Shown in pieces: positions 18,501 through 26,320 of a stretch of DNA of 64,000 bases (its first letter is position 1; the number at the start of each line of letters is the position of its first letter). The position numbers and the translations under genes are program-made. Origin of the DNA: a bacterium (lineage in GTDB: Bacteria; Bacteroidota; Bacteroidia; Chitinophagales; Saprospiraceae); assembly GCA_024742755.1 (NCBI GenBank), contig JANSXW010000005.1, forward strand, positions 25,674-89,673, given 5' to 3'. The notes under the pieces were generated by a model. It made no database searches and had not been told where the DNA came from. It saw only the letters and a program-made list of their open reading frames with translations.

Positions 18501-18631
18501 CATACATCTTCAATCAGCTCAACGGGCGTGAAGGTAGAATCAAGTGACCCGATCACCGTGTAGGGGGCTTGTGCGTGCAGGGCAACGGTCAGAAAAAGCA
18601 GGCTCAAAATCGTAAAAAACCTCATCTTCAT
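15590..18631 (-). CDS. Choice-of-anchor-L / dockerin-like protein with T9SS sorting domain
   Basis: 1013 residues. Signal peptide [21 protein letters not shown]. Residues about 30-290 are a choice-of-anchor-L domain ([50 protein letters not shown]). Two or three Ig-like modules with [9 protein letters not shown]-type ends follow, then a cadherin/VCBS-like module ([23 protein letters not shown]). Next come two calcium-binding dockerin-like loops ([18 protein letters not shown] and [21 protein letters not shown]) and a type A sorting domain ([17 protein letters not shown] ... ARLLVNR; YPVP instead of the usual YPNP). It is expected at the cell surface as an adhesin or matrix component; no enzymatic domain is seen. 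Confidence 0.87.
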   Translation of the reverse strand: [1013 protein letters not shown]

Positions 18632-18742
18632 TGGTTATGGTTTGATATCAGGATTATACACCGCTGCGCCACCCTTGCTATGATGAGCAGGTGGGAAAGC
18701 GATGCCAAAAGATTCAAAAATGGGGGTGTTTACGATAAGGTA

Positions 18743-19750
18743 TCAGTGCATGATGCGCCAGACCATCTCCTTCATCAGCTCGCCTTCTGGCTTGCCGGTG
18801 TTGTTGTAGCCAACGCCTTTGGACTTCAGATCGAATTCTTTCAGGAGGGTAATGACTTGCTCAGTCTTGGAGCGGGAATAGTTGCGTGCTGCTGCCCGAT
18901 ATTCTTTTAGGAAGAAGCTCGAACGCAGCTGCAAAGTACTCAATAATTCGTTTTCCGGCAAATTTTTTGCGGCGTGGAATAAGTAGATCTTGCTGAAGTA
19001 GTTGTACAGCGAACCAACCAGCATGGGCATTGGCCCTTTCTTCGGGTTGGCAGAAAAGTAGTTGACGATGCGCTGCGCCTTGAGCGGATCGCGCAGCCCA
19101 ATAGCCCGTTGCAGCTCGAAAACGTTGAAGTCTTTGCTGATGCCAATATGTTGTTCCACTGCAGCATCGTCTACCTGTGTGCCCGGTGGGAGGTTTAGCG
19201 CCAGCTTGTCCAGCTCGTTGGCTATTTTTGACAAATCTGTGCCCAGGTTCTCCGCAATCAGCTCACCGGCTTTCGGGGTAATAGTCAGTTTGTGGGTCTT
19301 GAGGTAGTTGCTGATCCAGCCCGGCACCTGATTGTCGTACAGAGGCTTGGACTCGAAGATCAGCGCGTTTTTCTTGAGCGCTTTGCCAAACTTTGAATTG
19401 AGGTTGAGCTTTTTGTGCTTGTGGCAAATCACCAGAATAGTGGACTCCATAGGCTTCTCCACGTAGGAAAGCAGGTTGGAAAGCGTCCGCATGTCCTGCG
19501 CTTCCTTCAGCAATACCACCTGATGGGAAGCCATCATCGGGAAGCGGCGGGCGGTGTCCACAATAGCCATGTGGTCCACATCCTTTCCATAGAAGACGGT
19601 TTGATTGAAGGACTGCTCGGCTTCCGAAAGGGCGTTTTTCTCGATGTAGGAAGAAATGGAATCAATAAAGTAGGGCTCCTTTCCGTGCAGAAAGTAGATG
19701 GGGCGGAATTTTTTCTCCCGCAGGTCATGTAGAATTTGCTGAAAGTCCAA
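18743..19750 (-). CDS. holA: DNA polymerase III subunit delta
   Basis: 335 residues, the usual length for HolA. Clamp-loader subunit that opens the beta clamp. The N-terminus FRPIYFLHGKEPYFIDSIS carries the conserved G-E-x-Y-l/f pattern; ICHKHKKLNLNSKFGKALKK, ENLGTDLSKIANELDKLAL and the C-terminal alpha collar (PMLVGSLYNYFSKIY) are typical. The first codon is TTG (MDFQQILHDLREKKF): there is no in-frame ATG nearby, and homologues begin at the same place, so a TTG start is likely. A TATTATTG-like -7 element on the minus strand lies at 19776-19783. Confidence 0.92.
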   Translation of the reverse strand: MDFQQILHDLREKKFRPIYFLHGKEPYFIDSISSYIEKNALSEAEQSFNQTVFYGKDVDHMAIVDTARRFPMMASHQVVLLKEAQDMRTLSNLLSYVEKPMESTILVICHKHKKLNLNSKFGKALKKNALIFESKPLYDNQVPGWISNYLKTHKLTITPKAGELIAENLGTDLSKIANELDKLALNLPPGTQVDDAAVEQHIGISKDFNVFELQRAIGLRDPLKAQRIVNYFSANPKKGPMPMLVGSLYNYFSKIYLFHAAKNLPENELLSTLQLRSSFFLKEYRAAARNYSRSKTEQVITLLKEFDLKSKGVGYNNTGKPEGELMKEMVWRIMH

Positions 19751-20258
19751 AATGTAGCCGGTTACAGGTTTAGGGCAATAATACGTAAGGTGAAAGGCAG
19801 TTTCTGTTTTTTGGGCTGTTTTTTTCCCGGGTATTGTACTTTAAAAACGCTGAAACAGGAAAAACGATCCCTGAGGGCTATTTACACATCGTGTGGGGTG
19901 TATAACAAATTGGACAAAACACAAAGGCAGCCCTCTGCATTTAAGCCCTATGACTGCTGGGGTAGAGCTTCCCGCTCTGCTCCAGCTTATCCAGGAAAAG
20001 TGCAATCTGTTATGCACACATCGCGTGGAGATCAGGGATTAATTGAATTTCACTTCAGGTAGTTAGAGGAGCTTTTGTTTTTTAATATTTTTAAATTTAA
20101 AATTGCGAGAAATTTTTAAATGAGTAAGGGAAGAAAATAAAAAAGTATCCAAACAGAGCCTGTGGGTTAAAACCAGCCAACACGGTCAGAGTGCTTCGGC
20201 AGTTGAAATCAGCGCAAAACGATCCTAAGGAAAGACAGGAAGCATGGACAAGCCCTGT
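19751..20258. other. 508-base gap without a convincing gene
   Basis: Lies between the holA start and the end of the dpm1-like gene. It contains a possible holA -7 element (19776-19783), two near-identical 13-base words, ACACATCGTGTGG at 19884-19896 and ACACATCGCGTGG at 20016-20028, and an AT-rich tract at about 20075-20130. The 108-codon frame across it has no recognisable sequence and is not called. Confidence 0.5.
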
Positions 20259-21005
20259 TTAAGAACGGTGCGTACCTACCCGGTATTTGCTGAAGAAGCC
20301 GCGCATCCGCATTTGCAACACCCCAAAAACGGCTTCTTTGATGATGCCTGAAGACATCTTTGAAGTCCCCTCTACCCGATCTGTAAAGGTGATGGGCACC
20401 TCAACGATCTTGTACCCCATTTGGTAGGTCGCAAACTTCATTTCGATCTGGAAGGCATAGCCCACAAAGCGGATTTTATCGAGGTCCATGGCTTCCAGGA
20501 CTTCCCGACGGTAGCAGACGAAGCCTGCCGTAGGGTCATTGACCGGCATAAAGGTGATGAACTTGACGTAGAGGGAGGCACCATAGGACAGCACTATGCG
20601 GTCGATGGGCCAATTCTCCAGCTTTCCGCCCTTCACATAGCGGGAGCCAACGCTCATGCCTGCATCGGGCTGCGCGCAAGCTTCGTACAGCCGGATCAGA
20701 TCGTTAGGGTTGTGAGAAAAGTCGGCATCCATCTCAAAAATAAACGCATAGTCATGCTCCAGCCCCCACTTAAAGCCCGCGATATAGGCCGTGCCCAGGC
20801 CCAGCTTGCCCTGCCGCTCTTTGAGAAAGACCCGCCCGGGGTAAGCTTCCTGCTTTTCACGGACCAGGTCGGCTGTCCCGTCCGGTGAGCCATCGTCAAC
20901 AATAAGCAGGTGAAAATCCTTTTCCAGGTTCATCACCGTGTCGATCATGCGAGGGATGTTCTCGCATTCATTGTAGGTTGGAATTATGACTAAACTATCA
21001 GACAA
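20259..21005 (-). CDS. Polyprenol monophosphomannose synthase-like glycosyltransferase (GT2)
   Basis: 248 residues. GT-A fold glycosyltransferase that transfers a sugar from a nucleotide sugar to a polyprenyl phosphate at the inner membrane. Motifs: VIIPTYNECENIPRMI at the N-terminus, LIVDDGSPDGTADLV for nucleotide binding, GKLGLGTAYIAGFKWGLEH, and EMDADFSHNPNDLIRL (the DXD-type metal site). VGYAFQIEMKFATYQMGYKIVEVPITFTDR is the family hallmark. There is no C-terminal membrane anchor, as in the soluble Dpm1 type. The start is a TTG at 21005; there is no ATG upstream, and MSDSLVIIPTYNE is the expected N-terminus. Confidence 0.9.
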   Translation of the reverse strand: MSDSLVIIPTYNECENIPRMIDTVMNLEKDFHLLIVDDGSPDGTADLVREKQEAYPGRVFLKERQGKLGLGTAYIAGFKWGLEHDYAFIFEMDADFSHNPNDLIRLYEACAQPDAGMSVGSRYVKGGKLENWPIDRIVLSYGASLYVKFITFMPVNDPTAGFVCYRREVLEAMDLDKIRFVGYAFQIEMKFATYQMGYKIVEVPITFTDRVEGTSKMSSGIIKEAVFGVLQMRMRGFFSKYRVGTHRS

Positions 21006-21201
21006 AGTCGGTAATTCTGAGATGAGTGTTGTAATGATTTGGGCGACAAAGATAGACGCTTTGCCCTTTATTTTGAGCGGCGGAACGAAAAAGTTTGTCT
21101 CCGGCCAGCCGCCTGCAAAAATTAATGCTTTTCAGCAGGAGCTGTCGTTGCCGCAACGGTAATTATGCCTGCATAGCCCTACCTTTGTCCAAAACGACTG
21201 T

Positions 21202-22008
21202 ATGCAGCCCGCAACGCTAAAATTGCTGACCGCTCTGACGCTCTTCCCCCTCCTCCTGCCGGGGCAGGGAATGATCAGCGGTTTCATGAACCCAAAGGGA
21301 ACGCTCGATATCGCGCCCGGTTATGGGTACGAGCACTTTGAGGAGTACCGCTTTGGGGACGAAACCCGCGCACAGGAACTGACCACCATAAGTTACAATC
21401 TTTTCGCCGAATACAGCATGAGCGATCATGGCTCGGTGGTCATCAACCTGCCCTACCTCTATATAAACGAAAATATCAATGGTGTTCAGGATGGGTCCGT
21501 TTTTATAAAGATAAGGAATGGGCTGCGGCAATTTTCATCCGGGAAGCTGAATACGATTACCGCGGTGGGGCTTACCACACCCCTTTCTGCCTATCCGACT
21601 ACCGTAGATACGCCGATCGGCTACGGAGCCGTACAGTTTCAGGGGCGCCTGGCGCTGCAGTACAACTCCAATTACGGTTTTTTCTTCCACTTGCAGAGTG
21701 GTGCTGATTTTCGGTTTTTATCCCCGCTGCAGACCTCCATCCCGATCCTGGTCCGCACGGGCTTTGGGAGCGCCTACTACTTTGTGGAAGGCTGGGTGGA
21801 ATGGTACAACACCCTCAACAACGCCGTGGACCAGCAGGTGACCGGGGGCGCAGGCTCAGATTGGACCCGGCTGGGAGGCACCCTCTATGTGCCGGTGTAT
21901 AAAGGGCTTGGGCTGGCAGGCAACCTGGCTTTTATTGTAGGCGGCCGCAATATCGGGCTTTCCAGCCGGTATGGTTTTTCACTTGTATATCGGCATCAAT
22001 CGCGTTAA
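21202..22008 (+). CDS. Secreted or outer-membrane beta-barrel-like protein, unknown
   Basis: 268 residues with a signal peptide (LTALTLFPLLLPGQ). The body shows alternating hydrophobic strands (TTISYNLFAEYSMSDHGSVVINLPYLYINEN, GRLALQYNSNYGFFFHLQSGADFRFL, GTLYVPVYKGLGLAGNLAFIVGG) and ends in GFSLVYRHQSR, consistent with a small outer-membrane barrel. No specific family recognised. It ends 9 bases before the first transferase-like gene, so it may be translated from the same message. Confidence 0.78.
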   Translation: MQPATLKLLTALTLFPLLLPGQGMISGFMNPKGTLDIAPGYGYEHFEEYRFGDETRAQELTTISYNLFAEYSMSDHGSVVINLPYLYINENINGVQDGSVFIKIRNGLRQFSSGKLNTITAVGLTTPLSAYPTTVDTPIGYGAVQFQGRLALQYNSNYGFFFHLQSGADFRFLSPLQTSIPILVRTGFGSAYYFVEGWVEWYNTLNNAVDQQVTGGAGSDWTRLGGTLYVPVYKGLGLAGNLAFIVGGRNIGLSSRYGFSLVYRHQSR

Positions 22009-22017
22009 CTTAGCGCG

Positions 22018-23106
22018 ATGCATTCCAGAATCCGTCATCCTGAACGCGTATCTCCGGCTGAGCTCGACGACTACCTCCGGGCAGGTTGGCGCTGCACGGG
22101 CCAGTCTATTTATACTTCCCACTTCATGCGCTTCCCACCGGAAATGCACGGGCGGATTTATTCCACCATCCCTACCCGGCTTGACTTGCGGGGGTACAGC
22201 TTCCGCAAAAGCCTCAGAAAGCTCTGCCGCAAGGTGCAGGAGCAATTTGAAGTGCGCTCAGGCATGCCCATGATCTGGGACGAAGCCATGGAACAGGTCC
22301 ACGAAAAGTATCAGGCAGCATTCCCCGACCGCCCCCTTGCTGACCTGGAAACGTATCAGGCAAACCCGACGGGCCCCTTCACTTTTGACACCCGCTGTGT
22401 GAAGGTTTTTCATCAGGGGAAACTGATCGCATTCAGCGTATTTAATCTTGGTGAAGAAAGCCTTTACAGCAGTCAGGGCATTTACGATCCCGAATGGAGC
22501 CGCTACAGCCTGGGCTTTTTCACCATGCTCGAAGAAATCCGGTACGCACAGCAAACCGGCCGCTCCTATTTTTACCCTGGCTACGTGGTGCCCGGCTATC
22601 CGGAGTTCGACTATAAGAAGCGCGTGGGGGCTCTCGAATTTTTCCTGCTGCAAACACGCCAATGGGTGCCTGAAACAGAAGTCGCTCCGGAACAAATCCC
22701 GGTCAATCAGATGCGGGAGGCCTTAAAAACCCTGAAAAACAAGCTGCAAAGCGCTGGCCTGGACAGTCATCTGCTCGAGTACGCCCTGTTTGACATCCGC
22801 TTTTTTGACAACCGCCCCCTACCCTTTCTGGAGTTCCCGCTTCTGCTGCTGATTGGCACACCGGAGCCGGCACGGTACTGCCCGGCGGTTGTATTCATAC
22901 CCGAACTGCAGCAATACGCTGTGCTGGACATCAAGTTCTTCGGCATCGGTGTGCATCATGTCCCTACCTATCAGGAAGTTATGGCGCACAGGCCTACTGT
23001 GGTCCGTTACCCGATTGCCATTATGGAAATTATCGGGGAAAAGCTTGAACTGCAGCCCGCCGTAACTTTGTTGGAGAGAGAAATAAGGAATGCCAGTTTT
23101 TTATAA
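22018..23106 (+). CDS. Arginyl-tRNA--protein transferase-like protein (GNAT fold), copy 1
   Basis: 362 residues. The C-terminal-type transferase domain of the ATE1/Bpt family is visible at residues about 135-215: VFHQGKLIAFSVFNLGEESL, then GIYDPEWSRYSLGFFTMLEEI, then YFYPGYVVPGYPEFDYKKRVG, which parallels the Bpt pattern DPD-SLGTYAILWQIE-YLGYW-YK. The N-terminal half keeps RxxGQSIYTSHFM and FRKSLRKLCRKV, but the clustered cysteines of true ATE1/Bpt enzymes are absent. Known members add Arg or Leu to protein N-termini for ClpS/ClpAP degradation; the activity here is uncertain. A paralogue follows immediately downstream. Confidence 0.78.
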   Translation: MHSRIRHPERVSPAELDDYLRAGWRCTGQSIYTSHFMRFPPEMHGRIYSTIPTRLDLRGYSFRKSLRKLCRKVQEQFEVRSGMPMIWDEAMEQVHEKYQAAFPDRPLADLETYQANPTGPFTFDTRCVKVFHQGKLIAFSVFNLGEESLYSSQGIYDPEWSRYSLGFFTMLEEIRYAQQTGRSYFYPGYVVPGYPEFDYKKRVGALEFFLLQTRQWVPETEVAPEQIPVNQMREALKTLKNKLQSAGLDSHLLEYALFDIRFFDNRPLPFLEFPLLLLIGTPEPARYCPAVVFIPELQQYAVLDIKFFGIGVHHVPTYQEVMAHRPTVVRYPIAIMEIIGEKLELQPAVTLLEREIRNASFL

Positions 23107-23165
23107 CCTGATCAGCCACTTTTTTCGAGTATTTATTGTTAATATCGCCTCTACAAGAGCTTAAC

Positions 23166-24230
23166 ATGTTTGCAGAGAAACATTATCCTGAATTACTGTT
23201 GCCTGAAGAATTGGATGCTTACCTCTCCCGAGGCTGGTACCGCATGGGGCAAACGGTATTCACCACCCATTTTCTCTGTTTTGGCCGCTCTTACTATTCC
23301 GCCATTTGGGTCCGCCTTCCCCTGACGGGTTACCGCTTTCGGAAAAGCCTGAGAAAAGTTTACCGAAAAGTTGACCGTTATTTCGAATCCGATATCGGGC
23401 AGGCTGCAATTACGCCCGAAAAAGAAAGGCTCTACCGCCGCTACAAGGCTTCCTTTTCCGGCATGCTGGCCCCTACCCTGCGCGATGCGCTGATGGATGG
23501 CGAAGACTTCAATATTTTCAGGACCTATGAGGTCAGGATTTACGATAAGGACAAGCTCATTGGGCTGAGCTATTTTGACCTAGGGCACCACAGCTCGGCA
23601 AGCATTATGGGGATTTATGACCCGGACTACAAAAAGTACAGCCTGGGCCTTTTCACCATGCTCAAGGAGATTGAATACTCGTTGGAACGGAAGCTGCTTT
23701 ATTACTATCCTGGTTATGTTGTACCCGGGTATCCACGATTTGATTATAAGCTAAGAATTGGCGATGTAGAATACTTTGATCTGAGCCTCCACGCCTGGCG
23801 CCCGCATACGGTGCTGAGTGAAACGGAGACCCCGCTGGGGGCAATGAATGCGCGCCTTCAGGAAATGCAGCAGTTTTTGGTCCATAAAGGGTACAAAAGC
23901 CAGTTGCTTAATTACCCGCTCTTTGAGGCTAATCTGTTCGGTTTCTGGAGCGCCCCTTACTTTGATTATCCCGTTTTCCTGCTTTGTTCTCCCAGAGAAA
24001 ACAACCGCCGTTTCCTCATTATCGTTTATGACCCAAGCGTATCTTCCTATAAATTAATGGTTGCCGCTCTCTTTGACGACCTTCAGCTGTACTTCAACCA
24101 CTCTTATACCGAGTCCTTTGATAAGCGGACGAACTTCGTGGAGTTACTGGTCATAGAGCGGATGCTGGAGGAGAGCCGAACCCCGGGGCACCTGCTTCAG
24201 GCGCTGTTGCAGGGAGCCAAGCTACAGTAA
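23166..24230 (+). CDS. Arginyl-tRNA--protein transferase-like protein (GNAT fold), copy 2
   Basis: 354 residues from the ATG at 23166 (MFAEKHYPELLLPEELDAYL), chosen because it aligns with copy 1; the longer frame begins upstream without conservation. Matching blocks: GWYRMGQTVFTTHFL, GYRFRKSLRKVYRKVDRYFE, LIGLSYFDLGHHSSASIMGI, DPDYKKYSLGLFTMLKEIEY and YYYPGYVVPGYPRFDYKLRIG. Overall identity with copy 1 looks moderate, strongest in the transferase core, so the duplication is old. The Cys cluster is lacking here too. It converges with the LytTR response regulator, whose stop is 5 bases away. Confidence 0.78.
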   Translation: MFAEKHYPELLLPEELDAYLSRGWYRMGQTVFTTHFLCFGRSYYSAIWVRLPLTGYRFRKSLRKVYRKVDRYFESDIGQAAITPEKERLYRRYKASFSGMLAPTLRDALMDGEDFNIFRTYEVRIYDKDKLIGLSYFDLGHHSSASIMGIYDPDYKKYSLGLFTMLKEIEYSLERKLLYYYPGYVVPGYPRFDYKLRIGDVEYFDLSLHAWRPHTVLSETETPLGAMNARLQEMQQFLVHKGYKSQLLNYPLFEANLFGFWSAPYFDYPVFLLCSPRENNRRFLIIVYDPSVSSYKLMVAALFDDLQLYFNHSYTESFDKRTNFVELLVIERMLEESRTPGHLLQALLQGAKLQ

Positions 24231-24234
24231 ACGT

Positions 24235-24984
24235 CTACTCTGGCGCCAGGTTTTCCCGGAACTGGTCACGGTATTTTGGCCCCACCGGCAATTTCTTCAA
24301 GCCCCCTTCCGGCACCGACCTCAACTCCAGAAAGGTATAGTTGCTGGCGTAGCTTCTAATGTGGCCCAGATTGACGACAAAGCTGTCGTGTATACGCATA
24401 AAATGAGTGCCCGGCAGTTTTTGTTGCAAATTCTTGATACGATCGCGGGTGGTGTAGGCCCCGCCGGTTGTCACGATTCGTACGTCAACGTTAGCGCCCT
24501 CCACATAGAGGATTTCCTCATGCGCCAGCTTGACCCACTTGCTTTTGATTTTGATCAGCAGGTGCGCGTCCTGTACAGGTGCGGGCTTGCTGTCCTCCTT
24601 CTGTTCGAGGCTCCGCAGCGCTTTTTGAATGGCCTTGTTCAGCTGCTCCTCTTCTATCGGCTTGAGCAGATAGCCCGACAAGTCATAATCGTACCCTTTA
24701 ACGGCGTACTCTGCAAAGGCCGTCGTGATGATTACCCTGGGGCTTACCGGGAGCTTTTGAATGGCTTCCAGAAAATTGAACCCGCTGGCTTCAGGCATTT
24801 CAATATCCAGAAACAGGAGGTCGGGGTCAGGCGTTCCGCTGTCGGAAAGATAGAGGTAGGCATCCTCGGCGTTGTCGAATGCCCGAAGCAACCGCAGGTC
24901 CAACCGGCTGTGCAACAGGTCAATAAGGTGCTCTCTCTGCAGCGCCACATCCTCAACAATGATAAAGGTGTAAACGGCATTCAT
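24235..24984 (-). CDS. LytTR-family response regulator
   Basis: 249 residues. Receiver domain at residues 1-120 with the phospho-accepting Asp in LLFLDIEMPEASGF, the conserved TTAFAEYAVKGYDYDLSGYLLKPI, and the acidic pair VED near the N-terminus. The LytTR DNA-binding domain covers residues about 145-245 (KIKSKWVKLAHEEILYVEGANVDVRI, LPGTHFMRIHDSFVVNLGHI). Its ATG overlaps the stop of the kinase gene (ATGA), so sensor and regulator are co-translated. Targets are unknown. Confidence 0.93.
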   Translation of the reverse strand: MNAVYTFIIVEDVALQREHLIDLLHSRLDLRLLRAFDNAEDAYLYLSDSGTPDPDLLFLDIEMPEASGFNFLEAIQKLPVSPRVIITTAFAEYAVKGYDYDLSGYLLKPIEEEQLNKAIQKALRSLEQKEDSKPAPVQDAHLLIKIKSKWVKLAHEEILYVEGANVDVRIVTTGGAYTTRDRIKNLQQKLPGTHFMRIHDSFVVNLGHIRSYASNYTFLELRSVPEGGLKKLPVGPKYRDQFRENLAPE

Positions 24985-26135
24985 AGCACAGGGATTTTTA
25001 GATTAATGGTGTGGTAAGGAGCGGACTTGTCCACTTCCAGCAGGTAACGCCCGCCGTAGACCAGCTCCAGGTTCTCCAGGGCTGCGGAAAGCCCAATGCC
25101 GCTTTTGCCCTTCTGCCCCTCTACCGTACCTTCGTTGCGGGCATGAGGCTTGAAGGTATTGCGGATACAGGCCTTCAGCCATCCATCGGCAATTTCGAAG
25201 TGGATTTGTATGAGTTTTTCGCCTGCTCCACGGCTGTTGTAGTGCTTGAAGCAATTTTCAACAAAGAGCAGCAAAATCATCGGAGCAATCCGGGCATTAT
25301 CAGGCACCTGCCCTTCTTCCCGGTAGTCCAGCACAGTGTGCGCGCCCAATTGCAGCCGCTGCAGCTCGACGTAACTGCGAATAAAACGAAGTTCGTCCTG
25401 AAGAGGAACGAGCCGCTCATTGGTCTGATAAACCAGGTGCCGCAGCAGGCGCGACAGCTCACCGATCAGGTCCGGCAGGCCCTCCGACTTGCGGCGGGCA
25501 AGGATTTGCAGGTTTGCCAGGGTATTGAACAGGAAGTGGGGCCGGATTTGCCGCTTGATGAAGTTCAACTGCTGCTCTGCTTCCCGGCGGCGGCGGATGA
25601 TGTCCAGGCGCTCTTTCCGTTCCAGTTCCCGGCTGCGCTCAATCGCTTCCTTGGTGTAGGAAATCCCTGTGGTGCAAAGGATGAAGACCAGGATGGCGAT
25701 GACCAGCTCGTACCACTGCTGTTCAATGATGTCAAAAGCGGCGTGCATGACCGGCGCATAGATAAAGGAGAAGACCACGGCAGTGATGAGGCTCAGCAAC
25801 AGGAAAAGATAGAAAGAGCCATTTTTCACCCACTTCCGGTCGTCAATGCCACGGGTCAGAAAATCCTGCAGCCGCCCCTGATACACAAAAAACAGGTTGA
25901 AATAGACCGGCACCCCCATCATAAGCGTATAACCGAGCGCTTCCCGGAATACTTTCCAGAAGGCTTCCCGCTGATAGCCGAAGGTGTCCAGCAGCTCTGC
26001 TTTTCCCTGATACCAGGCGTGCACGGCAAAGAAGCAAAAAACTACGATCAGTACCACCGCCCCAAATACCAGGTGCTGCACCAGGTCTCTGCGCAATGCT
26101 TCATAAAGCCGGTCTTGAGCATGTGTGATTTTCAT
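24981..26135 (-). CDS. LytS/YpdA-type sensor histidine kinase
   Basis: 384 residues. Four hydrophobic segments within residues about 20-165 form the membrane sensor, then a coiled segment rich in Glu/Arg (KEAIERSRELERKERLDIIRRRREAEQQL). The His_kinase domain has the phosphorylated His in QIRPHFLFNTLANL. The ATP-binding part has the N box in ILLLFVENCFKHY and the G box in GKSGIGLSAALENLELVYGG. It lacks an extracytoplasmic sensor domain, so it probably senses within the membrane. Pairs with the downstream LytTR regulator through a 4-base overlap. Confidence 0.92.
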   Translation of the reverse strand: MKITHAQDRLYEALRRDLVQHLVFGAVVLIVVFCFFAVHAWYQGKAELLDTFGYQREAFWKVFREALGYTLMMGVPVYFNLFFVYQGRLQDFLTRGIDDRKWVKNGSFYLFLLLSLITAVVFSFIYAPVMHAAFDIIEQQWYELVIAILVFILCTTGISYTKEAIERSRELERKERLDIIRRRREAEQQLNFIKRQIRPHFLFNTLANLQILARRKSEGLPDLIGELSRLLRHLVYQTNERLVPLQDELRFIRSYVELQRLQLGAHTVLDYREEGQVPDNARIAPMILLLFVENCFKHYNSRGAGEKLIQIHFEIADGWLKACIRNTFKPHARNEGTVEGQKGKSGIGLSAALENLELVYGGRYLLEVDKSAPYHTINLKIPVL

Positions 26136-26274
26136 TATTCCAGTCTCTGCTACAAAAACAGGGCTATCTGCTACAATTATTTGAATTCGGTGTCCTTAAG
26201 TGGCAAATTAGTAATTGTTAAGCGATAATGATAAACCTGAACAGGTTATAAAGATACAGATTTGCATTCCCGAC

Positions 26275-26318
26275 AATCCGCCAGCGTGGCTCGACACCCA
26301 CTGGCGGATTTGTTTTTT
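26275..26318 (+). terminator. Terminator-like hairpin with T-run on the plus strand
   Basis: AATCCGCCA...GTGG pairs with CCACTGGCGGATT, with a 2-base bulge and an 8-base loop, followed by TTTGTTTTTT. A second perfect dyad, AACCTG-AA-CAGGTT, lies at 26234-26247. Both neighbouring genes run on the minus strand, so the plus-strand T-run has no obvious gene to end. It may still act for the esterase transcript on the minus strand, though no T-run is present there. Confidence 0.5.
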
Positions 26319-26320
26319 GA

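Noticed and set aside
19736..20062. 108-codon plus-strand frame in the holA gap
   Set aside because: Begins inside holA, mixed low-quality sequence, no homologue recognised and no promoter in front of it.
25011..26228. 405-codon open frame antisense to the sensor kinase
   Set aside because: The kinase on the other strand has all family motifs; this frame has none.
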